From: Alphaproteobacteria bacterium
GTDB taxonomy: Bacteria > Myxococcota_A > UBA796 > GCA-2862545
Direction: 5' to 3'
Length of the DNA stretch: 64,000 nucleotides
Assembly: GCA_020632885.1 (NCBI GenBank)
Contig: JACKEQ010000019.1
Location: 49,103 to 113,102, forward strand
Below are positions 1 to 8,542 of the stretch, in pieces; the first letter of the stretch is position 1, and each line of letters opens with the position of its first letter. Below the pieces are notes generated by a model. It did no database searches, was not told the DNA's origin, and saw only the letters and a program-made list of their open reading frames with translations. A program made the position numbers and the translations under genes.

Positions 1-1563
1 GGTCACCTCGTGGTCGTCGACGAGGACGTCGATCATCGACCACCGGGGCCCGGACAGCCCCGCACGACTCGCGCACGAGCTCGCTCTGCCGCGTGCGACA
101 CCCAGCCTCCTGTCCAGCGTCGCCGTGAGCGTCTCAGGGACGAACACGTCCTGCCGGAAGTCGTGGGTGGACACCGGTGGCTCCAGCGGCCCCTGGAGCC
201 AGCAGGGGCTCAGGCAGATCTCCAGGTGGTCCTGCAGGGGACGATCTGCAGCGATCGAGACGCCGGTCACCGGGAGGCCGAAGACCCTGGCGATGCGCAC
301 GTTCACGGCAGGGACTTCTTCAGGCGAGATCTCCGGGGAAGCCACCCCGAAGCTCTGCACGATCAACCCATCGTCGGTTGGGCGCAGCCCCAGGAGTGAG
401 GTGGAGGGCCGCGGAGGCCCCAAGGTGCCCAGCCCGGTCGGGGTGCGGACCAGCAGCGCATCGAAGCCGCGGAAGTCCCGAGCTTCCATGTGGGCAGCCC
501 GATCGACGAGCATCAGGGTCGGATGGGCCCGCAACGACCGGGCCCCACACTCCCCCACGTGGCGACGAGGTGGGCCTTCCACGACAGGAAGGGCGCCGCC
601 GAGTGGCTGGGCCTCCGCCACCTCCGGAGGTGTGATGCCACGGCTGTCCAGGAGGCGCTGGAGATGGCTCTCCACGGGTCGACTCCAGAAGGCGAGCCCG
701 GACGCGTTCCAGCGCCACCCCACCGCACACGACCCGGCCGGGACGAGCGCCACGAGACCCCAGATCGCGAGCCCGCGGATCAGGGGGGTCGCGCGGTGAC
801 GCCGGACCGAGACGAGCAGCGCGAGAGCAGCCCCTCCACCGAGTGCGACGGGCCAGAGGGGGGCGGGCTCGGGAGGCCCCAGCCGGCAGCCTGTCCGCTC
901 TGCAGCCTCCAGAGCACCCCGAGCGACGTGGAAGAGGACGACGAAGAGGAGCGCGTGGGCGGCGGCGATCCCGGTGAGGGCCCGGTATTCGAGCGCGCGA
1001 CGGCAGTCCGGATCGGCTGCCGGAAGTCGAAGCGTGCCGAGCAGCAGACCGATCCCCGCGAACAGCCCCGGAGCCGCGACCCAGGGGCTCGTGAGCAGGA
1101 ACAGGGACGGTGCGGAACAGGCAAGGGCCGCAGCCCCGACGGCGGCCCCGGGGGTCGACCGGGGGGCGGGCCGGGAGGTCAGCAGAGCTGCCAGACCCGC
1201 GAAGGAGGACAACAGCCCCCCGGCGAGAGCGGAGGCCAGGAGGGCGAGCAGCGCCGGATAGAGCGCGTCCGACAGGGCCCCGAGCAGGCTGACGAGGCGC
1301 AGCACGTCCTCCTTCGCAAGGGCGGCGGAGAGGCGCTGGGCGGACAGGCCGATGCCGACGACGAGCGGGACGAACGGCACGACGTAGACCATCGCGGGAA
1401 CCCGCCAACGGCCCACACCGCAACAGATCAGGGCCAACCCGACGAGGGGCACCGGCGCGATGGCCCACGCCATGGCCGAGATGCTCCCCGGATCGACGAA
1501 CTGGAGCAGCTCGGGGGTCAGCGAAGGAGGCGGGGGTGGTGGAAGGGGCTGGTAGCTCGTCAT
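1..1563 (-). CDS. Polytopic membrane protein of unknown function, 3' end cut off by the window edge
   Basis: An open frame of 521 codons runs from an ATG at 1563 to the window edge without a stop, so the C-terminus is missing. The product starts MTSYQPLPPPPPP and has a proline run followed by about seven hydrophobic stretches in roughly the first 280 residues (for example around residues 31-51, 56-76, 100-125, 140-175 and 195-215). A soluble part rich in Pro and Gly follows. I do not recognise the family. The third-position GC is very high throughout, which supports a real gene. It is divergent from the VOC gene at 1748, with 184 bases between them that must hold both promoters. No function is assigned. 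Confidence 0.72.
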   Translation of the reverse strand, partial: MTSYQPLPPPPPPSLTPELLQFVDPGSISAMAWAIAPVPLVGLALICCGVGRWRVPAMVYVVPFVPLVVGIGLSAQRLSAALAKEDVLRLVSLLGALSDALYPALLALLASALAGGLLSSFAGLAALLTSRPAPRSTPGAAVGAAALACSAPSLFLLTSPWVAAPGLFAGIGLLLGTLRLPAADPDCRRALEYRALTGIAAAHALLFVVLFHVARGALEAAERTGCRLGPPEPAPLWPVALGGGAALALLVSVRRHRATPLIRGLAIWGLVALVPAGSCAVGWRWNASGLAFWSRPVESHLQRLLDSRGITPPEVAEAQPLGGALPVVEGPPRRHVGECGARSLRAHPTLMLVDRAAHMEARDFRGFDALLVRTPTGLGTLGPPRPSTSLLGLRPTDDGLIVQSFGVASPEISPEEVPAVNVRIARVFGLPVTGVSIAADRPLQDHLEICLSPCWLQGPLEPPVSTHDFRQDVFVPETLTATLDRRLGVARGRASSCASRAGLSGPRWSMIDVLVDDHEVT

Positions 1564-1747
1564 CCGGGCTCCCGGGTACCTGAACATCGAAGCGAGGAAA
1601 CCAAGCACGCTCGCTGATACCCGGCTACGAACCGATTCCATGAAGAAAGTCGCAGAAGATGTCGGGGGCCTGTCGATCGCGGGTCGGCCCGTTCGTCTTC
1701 CCGGGTGAGAGGCGCGCTGGAGCGTCTCCGCCGACGAGGAGCCCACC

Positions 1748-2500
1748 ATGGCCTACACCGATCACTCCTTCTGCTGGCACGGCATCGTGTCCACCGACCC
1801 CGCGGCAGCGCGCGCGTTCTACACGACCGCGCTCGGGTGGAGGGCCGAGGCGATGCAGATGGGGCAGGACACGTCCACCGTGCTCGACCCGGGTGACGGC
1901 GTCCCGCGCGCCCACCTCGGGCCACCTCCGGAGTCCGGAGTCCCCTCGCACTGGGACAGCTACCTCCGTGTCGAGGACGTCGACGCCGCGACCGCGAAGG
2001 CCACCACGAACGGGGGCGCTGTGCTCGTGCCCCCCACGGACCTGCCCGTCGGACGGTTCAGCGTCGTGACGAGCCCGTCCGGGGCGGCGATCTCCCTCTA
2101 CCGCGAGGCGGATCCCGCCTCCACGGACGCCCCCGGGGATGCTGGCGTCCACTGGGTCGAGCTGCACTCCCACGAGCTGGCGGCCGATCTGGCCTGGCTG
2201 GAAGCGACCTTCGGGATCGTCTCCGACACGATGCCCATGCCCACGGGCCCCTACCACGTGCTCAAGCAGGGGGAGCGCATGGTGGGCGGCGCCATGACGG
2301 CGATGCAGCCCGGCGCCCCGTCGATGTGGCTCGTGTGGCTGATGGTCGACGACGTCGACGCCCGCGCCGCCCGCATCAGAGAGGCCGGAGGGAACGTCCT
2401 GAGCGAGCGGATGGACGTGCCCGGTGTAGGCGCGATGTTCGTCGTGGCCGACCCGACCGGCGGAGTCTTCGGCATCATCCAACCTCCCGCGAGCGCTTGA
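1748..2500 (+). CDS. VOC (glyoxalase/bleomycin-resistance) family protein with two VOC domains
   Basis: The 250-aa product has two vicinal-oxygen-chelate modules, about residues 8-120 and 132-245. Each opens with the typical pattern: WHGIVSTDPAAARAFYTTAL in the first, HWVELHSHELAADLAWLEAT in the second. Each ends in the DPTGG/SPSGA...I turn before the last strand. VOC proteins are metal-dependent lyases, dioxygenases or binding proteins; the substrate cannot be read here. An AGGAG-type ribosome site (GAGGAGCCCACC) precedes the ATG. The gene is 10 bases upstream of the DGPF/YCII gene and is followed by an ECF42-type sigma factor. VOC, DGPF and ECF42 genes are a known genomic association, so these three probably form one operon. 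Confidence 0.88.
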   Translation: MAYTDHSFCWHGIVSTDPAAARAFYTTALGWRAEAMQMGQDTSTVLDPGDGVPRAHLGPPPESGVPSHWDSYLRVEDVDAATAKATTNGGAVLVPPTDLPVGRFSVVTSPSGAAISLYREADPASTDAPGDAGVHWVELHSHELAADLAWLEATFGIVSDTMPMPTGPYHVLKQGERMVGGAMTAMQPGAPSMWLVWLMVDDVDARAARIREAGGNVLSERMDVPGVGAMFVVADPTGGVFGIIQPPASA

Positions 2501-2510
2501 GGAGAGACCC

Positions 2511-2864
2511 ATGCAGTACGTCGCGCTGATCTACGACGTGGAGGACCGTCCCCAGAGCCCCGAGGACTTCGAGGCCATGATGGGCGGCTACTTCGCCTTC
2601 AACGACCACACCCGCCAGGAAGGCTCGTTGCTCGGGGGCGAGGCCCTGGAGCCGACGTCCACCGCCACCACGGTTCGTGTCCGGGACGGCGAGGTCCTGC
2701 TCTCCGACGGACCGTTCGCGGAGACCCGCGAGGCGCTCGGGGGCTTCTACCTGCTCGAGTGCCGCGATCTGGACCATGCCATCGAGCTCGCCGCGAAGAT
2801 CCCCGGTGCGTCCACCGGGTGCGTCGAGGTGCGGCCGGTGATGGTGATCCCGGGCGACATCTGA
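2511..2864 (+). CDS. YCII-related (DGPF domain) protein
   Basis: This 117-aa protein starts MQYVALIYD, with a ferredoxin-like alpha/beta fold pattern. It carries the family signature DGPFAETREALGGFYLLE near residues 68-85. DGPF proteins are the conserved neighbours of ECF42 sigma factors and are thought to be involved in signalling or small-molecule chemistry; their reaction is not settled. The ATG at 2511 follows GAGGAGAGACCC, a good ribosome site. The gene is 10 bases after the VOC gene and its 3' end overlaps or abuts the sigma factor gene, implying translational coupling. Confidence 0.9.
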   Translation: MQYVALIYDVEDRPQSPEDFEAMMGGYFAFNDHTRQEGSLLGGEALEPTSTATTVRVRDGEVLLSDGPFAETREALGGFYLLECRDLDHAIELAAKIPGASTGCVEVRPVMVIPGDI

Positions 2865-4099
2865 CCCACGGGGAGGCCATCGATCGTGCTCTGGAGCGCC
2901 TGGTCCGCGACGCGTCGGGCCAGGTGCTCGCGATCCTGGTGCGCATCACGGGAGACCTCGGGCTCGCCGAGGAGGTCGTGCAAGAAGCCCTCGTCGTGGC
3001 CCTCACGCGCTGGCCGACGGCGGGCGTGCCCGACGACCCGCGCGCCTGGGTGATCACCACTGCCAGGAACCTCGCCATCGACCGGATCCGCCGCCGCCGC
3101 CGGTTCGACGAGCGGTCGCGGGTCCTCGGAGAGCTCGCTTCCCTGCGGGCTCCTGCCAACCCCGAGGAGGCCATGGGTGCCTACCCCGACGAGCGCCTGC
3201 GGCTGCTGTTCACCTGTTGTCACCCCGCGCTCGACGCGCCGTCGCGCGTGGCGCTCACCCTGCGCACGGTGGGCGGGCTCACCTCCGACGAGATCGCCAG
3301 GGCGTTCCTGGTCTCCCGAACCACGATGCAGCAGCGGCTCGTGCGGGCGAAGAAGAAGATCGCGGCGGCGGGGATCCCGTACGCCGTGCCCGACCCCGCG
3401 CACCTCGAGGAGCGGCTGTCCGGCGTGCTCGCGGTGGTGTACCTGATCTTCAACGAGGGGTACGGCCCGACAGCGGGCGACGAGGGGCTGCGGGTCGATC
3501 TGGCCGAGGAGGCCATCCACCTCGGGCGCGTGCTCCACGGCCTGCGTCCGGACAACCGCGAGGTGGCGGGGCTGCTGGCGCTGATGCTGCTCCAGCACGC
3601 CCGGCGGGACGCGCGCTTCCATGACGGCGAGGTGGTGTTGCTCGAGGAACAGGACCGCTCGCAGTGGGACGGCGCGGCCATCGCGGAGGGACGCCGGCTC
3701 GCTGCCTTCGGCGTGGAGGGACGGCCGGGTCCGTACGCGCTGCAAGCGGCGATAGCGGCCGTGCACGCCGAGGCCACCACGTACGAGGCCACCGACTGGG
3801 CGCAGATCGAGCTGCTCTACCGGCACCTCCGCGCGAGGGTGCCGTCCCCCGTGGTCGCGCTGAACCATGCGGTCGCGATCGCGATGGCGCACGGGGACGC
3901 CGCGGGTCTGGCGGTGCTGGAGTCCCTGGAGGGCGAGCTCGCGGGCCATCACCTCTTCCACTGTGCGCGAGGGGCCCTGTGGATGCGGTCGGGGTCCCCC
4001 GAGCGCGCGCGGGAGGCGTACGCATCGGCGCTCGAGACGGTCGGCAATGGCCCTGAGCGCCGCTTCGTCGAACGTCGACTCGCCGCCCTGGCGGTGTGA
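2819..4099 (+). CDS. ECF42-type RNA polymerase sigma factor with C-terminal SnoaL-less helical (DUF6596-like) extension
   Basis: The product of about 426 aa has a sigma region 2 (GDLGLAEEVVQEALVVAL, then PRAWVITTARNLAIDRIRRR) and a sigma region 4 helix-turn-helix (TSDEIARAFLVSRTTMQQRL). A long alpha-helical C-terminal part of about 230 residues follows, which is the ECF42 architecture. In that family the extension is tetratricopeptide-like, and there is usually no anti-sigma factor; control is thought to go through the extension and the adjacent DGPF protein. The start is uncertain: GTG 2819 lies inside the DGPF gene, and the protein homology seems to begin only near codon 2861 (a CTG overlapping the DGPF stop). 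A product about 14 residues shorter is therefore possible. It lies directly upstream of the RpoC-like gene. Confidence 0.87.
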   Translation: MRRGAAGDGDPGRHLTHGEAIDRALERLVRDASGQVLAILVRITGDLGLAEEVVQEALVVALTRWPTAGVPDDPRAWVITTARNLAIDRIRRRRRFDERSRVLGELASLRAPANPEEAMGAYPDERLRLLFTCCHPALDAPSRVALTLRTVGGLTSDEIARAFLVSRTTMQQRLVRAKKKIAAAGIPYAVPDPAHLEERLSGVLAVVYLIFNEGYGPTAGDEGLRVDLAEEAIHLGRVLHGLRPDNREVAGLLALMLLQHARRDARFHDGEVVLLEEQDRSQWDGAAIAEGRRLAAFGVEGRPGPYALQAAIAAVHAEATTYEATDWAQIELLYRHLRARVPSPVVALNHAVAIAMAHGDAAGLAVLESLEGELAGHHLFHCARGALWMRSGSPERAREAYASALETVGNGPERRFVERRLAALAV

Positions 4100-4125
4100 T
4101 GTGCGGACTGTTCTGGGAGGAACGC

Positions 4126-5214
4126 ATGCCCGAGCCCCTCACCCGCTTCTACGTCCCCTCGAACGCGGTGAGCCGAAGGGAGGGGTTCGGCCGACTGTTG
4201 GCCCCCGAGACCGTGCGCTCTCTCTGCGACGGCCCACCCGAGCGACCGTGGAATGCGCTGACGCGGTGGAGCGCCCTCGAGCTCCCTGTCCCGATCGTCC
4301 ATCCAGGGTGCCTCGCCCATCCGTCCAGCGTGCTGGAGACGCTCCTCGGGCTCACCCGCCATCAGCTCCACGACATCGCCCTCGGCCCGGCGCAGGGTGC
4401 CTCGGCGGGCGACCTGACCCCCGGGGATCCGGCGTCCCTGCGGACCTCGTTGCGCCATCTGTCCCCGGAGGGGCGCGGGGAGTCGTTCCTCCGTGAGATC
4501 GAACAGCAGGGAGCGCGTCCGGACTGGATGATCCTCACGGTGGTGCCGCTACCGCCGGCCTCGATGTGCCCACCGCCGGCTCTCCGCGCCCTGGCCGCAC
4601 TGGAGGAGCGGTTCACGCGACACCGTCGGCTCGTGGAGATCGCCGCGCCCGAGGTGATCCTGCAGCACGAGCGGCACGTCCTGCAGGAGCGCTTCGGCGA
4701 GGTCTACGACGAGCTCGCGCGGGCGTTCCACACCCGGGCGACGCCCCTTCGCCGCGCGCTCTCGCTCAGCGTCGACGCCGCGCAGTTCTTCCTCTTCGAC
4801 CCTCTGGAGGGCTGGGCGCCCTCTTCCTCGATGGCGCCACCGGAGGGAGCGCTGGAGCAGGGGCTCGTCGTGGGGTTGAGGCTGGGGGCGGACGGAGACC
4901 GCGGCCTGGAGGTGGTCGATGTGCTCACCGAAGCGGACCGCGAGGACCTCGAGGCCGGGCCCCTGATCTTCCCACTCACCGTGCGGCGCGGGCCGCTGTT
5001 CGCGTCGGACCGGTGGGTGGGTCCCCACGCGTACGATTGGGCGATGGAACCGTGCGTCCTCCTGGCACCCGGCGCCTACCGCGCGTCCTGGTACCGGATC
5101 TCGGACACGGCCATGCGCCGACGCCGAGCGAACTGGCTGCTCCACGTCGAGCAGGTCCCCTCCCTGGACGGGATCCCGCCGTACGCCGTGCTTCCCCACG
5201 AGGACGAGCTCTGA
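4126..5214 (+). CDS. RpoC (RNA polymerase beta')-like N-terminal fragment fused to an unknown C-terminal domain
   Basis: The first ~200 of 362 residues follow the order of bacterial beta' N-terminal motifs. FGRLLAPETV (21-30) matches the FGEVKKPETI start of RpoC. LELPVPIVHP...LLGLTRHQLHDI (51-84) matches the RpoC 'IELA-PVAH-W...LL-LS-DLERV' stretch. PDWMILTVVPLPP (132-144) matches the near-invariant PEWMILTVLPVPP. AAPEVILQHERHVLQE (173-188) matches APDIIVRNEKRMLQE. The zinc-ribbon cysteines between the first two blocks are deleted. Nothing corresponds to the NADFDGD catalytic loop or anything beyond it, so it cannot be a working polymerase subunit. Residues ~205-362 form an unrelated, probably beta-rich domain that I do not recognise. 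ATG 4126 is chosen because GGGAGG lies 5 bases upstream; an in-frame GTG at 4096 overlapping the sigma gene is less likely. The homology is read by eye. Confidence 0.75.
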   Translation: MPEPLTRFYVPSNAVSRREGFGRLLAPETVRSLCDGPPERPWNALTRWSALELPVPIVHPGCLAHPSSVLETLLGLTRHQLHDIALGPAQGASAGDLTPGDPASLRTSLRHLSPEGRGESFLREIEQQGARPDWMILTVVPLPPASMCPPPALRALAALEERFTRHRRLVEIAAPEVILQHERHVLQERFGEVYDELARAFHTRATPLRRALSLSVDAAQFFLFDPLEGWAPSSSMAPPEGALEQGLVVGLRLGADGDRGLEVVDVLTEADREDLEAGPLIFPLTVRRGPLFASDRWVGPHAYDWAMEPCVLLAPGAYRASWYRISDTAMRRRRANWLLHVEQVPSLDGIPPYAVLPHEDEL

Positions 5215-5242
5215 CCGGCTGGCTCGACGCCGCAGAGACGAC

Positions 5243-5275
5243 GACGCCGCGGCCCCTCGAAGGAACCGCGGCGTC
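5243..5275. terminator. Inverted repeat between convergent genes, likely bidirectional terminator
   Basis: A perfect 10-bp inverted repeat, GACGCCGCGG (5243-5252) and CCGCGGCGTC (5266-5275), encloses a 13-base loop. It lies in the 101-base gap between the ends of the convergent RpoC-like gene and ftsZ. There is no clear U-tract on either side, so the terminator call rests on position and stem strength. Confidence 0.6.
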
Positions 5276-5315
5276 TGCGTTCAGGCAGGGGACACCTGCG
5301 CTCTGGAAGACCGGA

Positions 5316-6443
5316 TCAGTCGGCGGTCTTGAAGAACGTCGGGATGTCGTAGTCGTCGTAGATGGGGTCGATGCCGCTGTGCAGCTCGCGGCCCCGCGAC
5401 CGACGCGGCGCGCCCACGTGGTGCACCACACGCTCGTTCACCCGACGCTCGACGCTCTGCGGCTGCAGCATCTGACGGGACTCCTCGAAGCCCGTGGCGA
5501 TGACCGTCACGCGGGCCTCGTCGCCCAGCGACTCGTCCGTGACCCAGCCCCAGATGACCTCGGCGTCCTCGTGCGCCTCCTCCTGGATGAGCGAAGACGC
5601 CTCGTGCATCTCGTACATCGTGAGGTTGTGGTTGCCCGTGATGTTGATGAGCACGCTCGTGGCGCCGACGATGCTCACATCGTCGAGCAGCGGGCTCGAG
5701 ATGGCCCGCTGGGCCGCCTCCACCGTCTTGTGCTCGCCCGACGCGGTGCCCACACCCATCAGCGCGACACCCTTGCTGCCCATGATCGTGCGCACGTCCG
5801 CGAAGTCCACGTTCACGACGCCATTGAAGTTGATCAGGTCGCTGACGCCCTTCACCGCGTGCAGGAGCACCTCGTCCGCCATGTTGAACGCGTGCTGCAT
5901 GGTGGTCTTCTCGCTCGCCATCGCGACCAGACGCTGGTTCGGGATGGTGATGAGCGTGTCGACCGCCGCCTTGAGCGCCTCGATGCCCTCCTCGGCCTGC
6001 CGGCGACGCCGCTTGCCCTCGAAGAAGAACGGACGCGTGCACACCGCCACCGTGAGAGCCCCACACTCGCGGGCCACCTGCGCGATGACCGGCGCCGCGC
6101 CCGTGCCCGTGCCGCCGCCCATGCCAGCCGTCACGAACACCATGTCCGCACCCACCACGAGCTCCGCGATCCGATCCCGGTCCTCCAGCGCCGCCTCGCG
6201 ACCGACCTCGGGGTTCGCCCCCGCACCCAGGCCCTTCGTGAGCTGCGTGCCGAGCTGGAACCGCCGCGGAGCCAGCGAGCGCCGCAGGTCCTGCGCATCC
6301 GTGTTCATCGCGATGAACTCGACGCCGGTGAGACCACTGCCGATCATGGTGTTGATGGCGTTGCCACCACCACCGCCGACGCCGATGACCTTGATGCTGG
6401 CGCCAGTGGTGATGTCCTCTTCTTCGTGGACGATCTCGATCAT
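5316..6443 (-). CDS. ftsZ: Cell division protein FtsZ
   Basis: This 375-aa tubulin-like GTPase forms the cytokinetic Z-ring. The nucleotide-binding GVGGGGGNAINTM (21-33), the tubulin signature GGGTGTG (109-115) and the T7 catalytic loop NFNGVVNVDFADVR (205-218) are intact. The globular core ends near residue 325, followed by a short basic linker. The tail DDYDIPTFFKTAD resembles the conserved C-terminal peptide that normally binds FtsA, ZipA or SepF. The length is typical. GGAG sits 7 bases before the ATG in an otherwise C-rich leader. It is the last gene of the dcw cluster. ftsQ is 80 bases upstream with no room for ftsA, so another membrane tether or a distant ftsA must serve this FtsZ. Confidence 0.98.
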   Translation of the reverse strand: MIEIVHEEEDITTGASIKVIGVGGGGGNAINTMIGSGLTGVEFIAMNTDAQDLRRSLAPRRFQLGTQLTKGLGAGANPEVGREAALEDRDRIAELVVGADMVFVTAGMGGGTGTGAAPVIAQVARECGALTVAVCTRPFFFEGKRRRRQAEEGIEALKAAVDTLITIPNQRLVAMASEKTTMQHAFNMADEVLLHAVKGVSDLINFNGVVNVDFADVRTIMGSKGVALMGVGTASGEHKTVEAAQRAISSPLLDDVSIVGATSVLINITGNHNLTMYEMHEASSLIQEEAHEDAEVIWGWVTDESLGDEARVTVIATGFEESRQMLQPQSVERRVNERVVHHVGAPRRSRGRELHSGIDPIYDDYDIPTFFKTAD

Positions 6444-6523
6444 GGGGGTCTCCGGGCTGGGGGATGCGGGTGGGACGGGGTGTGGAGTGGAGTGCGCGGC
6501 CCGGGGTGGGCCCCGCGGGGGGG

Positions 6524-7276
6524 TCAGCCTTCCCCGGGGGACCCCAGCGGCCGCACGATGGCGACGGACCGGGGACCGAGGTCGACATGGAAGGGACGGT
6601 CGAGGTCGACCGTTCCCGAAGCGAGGAGGGACCCGAGACGCTCGAGCTGACCATCCAACCCCTCGAGGGCGAACAGCAGCCGGGAGCCGCGGGTGTGCAC
6701 CGTGAAGCCACGGGTGCGTGAGAAGTGGACCTCGTCGACGAGGTCACGCGAGACGAGCCCACGCGTGTCGAGCTCGCCGAGCAGGTGGAGCGCGCTCTTC
6801 ACGACCCGACCCGGCAGATCCGGATGGGCCCGCGCGAGATCCGGCGAGACGCCCGTGATGCTCGGGTAGTCGAGGTCCAGCGGGCTGGCCTCGAGGAACG
6901 CCTCACCGTGCGCATTCACGTAGAGCATGCGATCGAAGTGCAGGAGCGCCGTAGGAGCGTGCTCCTCGACGACCACCTCGACACGGTCGGGGAACACCCG
7001 CCGCACCTCGGCACGACGCACCCACGGATGACGCTCGACATCCGCCGCGACCCGCTCGGGGTCGACCTCCCAGATCCGCGTGCCGTTCGGCACGTCCGCG
7101 AGGTGGCGGAGCTCGCCCGCCGCCGCATGCCCGTTGCCCGAGAACGTGATGTGCTCGACGTACAGCAGGTCGGGCCTGGCGACGTACCCGACGGTGGCGA
7201 CACCGAGGATCATCGCAGCCAGACCGGCGGCGCCCAGAGCCGCGCGGGCCCGGTATGTCGACAGCACGTTTCGCAT
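6524..7276 (-). CDS. ftsQ: Cell division protein FtsQ/DivIB with POTRA domain
   Basis: The 250-aa product has a short cytoplasmic N-terminus and one transmembrane helix (about residues 12-34, AALGAAGLAAMILGVATVGY). A POTRA domain follows at about 39-110, including the family motif RHPWVRRAEVRRVFPDRVEV. A FtsQ-type beta domain completes it. FtsQ is the divisome scaffold protein that recruits FtsB/L and the septal synthase. I place the start at ATG 7276 rather than upstream TTG/ATG codons near 7375, because the shorter form fits the family. The leader is a pure pyrimidine-rich stretch with no Shine-Dalgarno. It sits between ftsZ and a MopE-repeat gene inside the dcw cluster. Confidence 0.9.
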   Translation of the reverse strand: MRNVLSTYRARAALGAAGLAAMILGVATVGYVARPDLLYVEHITFSGNGHAAAGELRHLADVPNGTRIWEVDPERVAADVERHPWVRRAEVRRVFPDRVEVVVEEHAPTALLHFDRMLYVNAHGEAFLEASPLDLDYPSITGVSPDLARAHPDLPGRVVKSALHLLGELDTRGLVSRDLVDEVHFSRTRGFTVHTRGSRLLFALEGLDGQLERLGSLLASGTVDLDRPFHVDLGPRSVAIVRPLGSPGEG

Positions 7277-7486
7277 GGAGCGGAAGGGAGGAAGGAGGTT
7301 GTGCGGGGACGGATCTCCAGCGGGGGACGCCGGAGGGGATGCATCCGTTGTACCGGCTCGACGCGCCGGCATCAAGGCGGGCGTTCGACTTTTTCACCCA
7401 GTCGCGAGCACCTCTGACGTCCGTCGATCGACAACCCGATCCGAACGCCGAGAATCGCGAGACGCCCGCGGGGCGAGCACTGGGGG

Positions 7487-8512
7487 TCAGAGACGCCGAC
7501 GCATCGCGAGCAGCACGACGCCACCGAGCATCCCGAGGGCTCCGGCCGGCGCGACCGCACACCCGCGCACCGCGATGTCCTCGCACTCGACGACCCCGTC
7601 GCAGTCCTGGTCGATCGGGTCACCACAGACCTCGAGGGCCCCGGGATACACGGTGGGGTCGGTGTCGTCGCAGTCCTCGTCCCGCGCGAAGCCGTCACCG
7701 TCCCGATCGAGCGGCTGTGGCGGGTCGACCGGGGGCGAGCCCGTGTCGTCCGGCCCGAGCTGGTCCGACGTGGCGGGGTCGCAGTCGTCGTCCACACCGT
7801 TGCCGGGGACCTCGTAGAGCCCGGGGTGCGCGGCGGGGTTCGTGTCGTCGCAGTCGCCCCACACCGTCGACCAGCGCGCGTTCGGCGGGAAGCAGCTGAG
7901 CACGGGCTCACCGGCTCCGTACCCGTCCCCATCGACATCCCGATACCAGGCGGTCTCCTCGGCGTCCTCGTCCACCTGACCATCGCAGTCGTTGTCGCGG
8001 GCGTCGCAGACCTCGGGCGCGCCGGGGTAGACGGTCCAATCGGCGTCGTTGCAGTCCGACGGGTTCGTGACCATGCCGGGCCCCCCGACGCACGACACCA
8101 CCCCGACCGGGCCGCCGAACCCGTCGCCGTCGGCGTCCGGGAACCACATCGTGCCGACGCCCTCGTCGATGAACCCATCACAGTCGTTGTCGACCCCGTC
8201 GCACAGCTCGGATGCGTTGGGGTGCTGGAGAACGCTGCTGTCGTTGCAGTCGCCCCCGCGCGTCGCGAACCCCGGCAGCCCACACGCCCCGGGCACAGGC
8301 GGGCCCACGCCGTAGCTGTCCCCGTCGGCATCCGCGTAGCCCGTGCCGTCGTCCGCGATGCCGTCGCAGTCGTTGTCGATGCCATCACAGATCTCGATGG
8401 CGCCGGGGTAGATGAACGGGTTCGTGTCGTCGCAGTCGTCGAAGGACGCGTACCCGTCCTGGTCGAAGTCGAGGAAGGGGATGGCGGACGCCGCAGCGAG
8501 CAGGAAGAGCAT
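7487..8512 (-). CDS. Secreted MopE-type metal-binding repeat protein with C-terminal anchor
   Basis: The 341-aa product has a short signal sequence (MLFLLAAASAIPF). Five tandem calcium-binding-type modules follow, of pattern DCDDTNPxxYPGAxEICDGIDNDCDG preceded by DxDGDGYG. The last ~25 residues are a hydrophobic helix preceded by a cysteine and followed by MRRRL, a degenerate MYXO-CTERM-like sorting tail. The proteins of this type are secreted or surface-bound and probably chelate metals; the role of this one is unknown. ATG 8512 is preferred over ATG 8533 because GGAGG lies 7 bases before it and it starts directly with the signal peptide. It is unusual to find this gene between ddl and ftsQ in a dcw cluster. 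Confidence 0.87.
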   Translation of the reverse strand: MLFLLAAASAIPFLDFDQDGYASFDDCDDTNPFIYPGAIEICDGIDNDCDGIADDGTGYADADGDSYGVGPPVPGACGLPGFATRGGDCNDSSVLQHPNASELCDGVDNDCDGFIDEGVGTMWFPDADGDGFGGPVGVVSCVGGPGMVTNPSDCNDADWTVYPGAPEVCDARDNDCDGQVDEDAEETAWYRDVDGDGYGAGEPVLSCFPPNARWSTVWGDCDDTNPAAHPGLYEVPGNGVDDDCDPATSDQLGPDDTGSPPVDPPQPLDRDGDGFARDEDCDDTDPTVYPGALEVCGDPIDQDCDGVVECEDIAVRGCAVAPAGALGMLGGVVLLAMRRRL

Positions 8513-8542
8513 GGGAGCCTCCGGGGCCCCCATGCTAGACGG

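Noticed and set aside
5281..6762. A long alternative frame across ftsZ and the ftsQ end
   Set aside because: Low-complexity Gly/Arg/His sequence typical of a shadow; FtsZ in the other frame is unambiguous.
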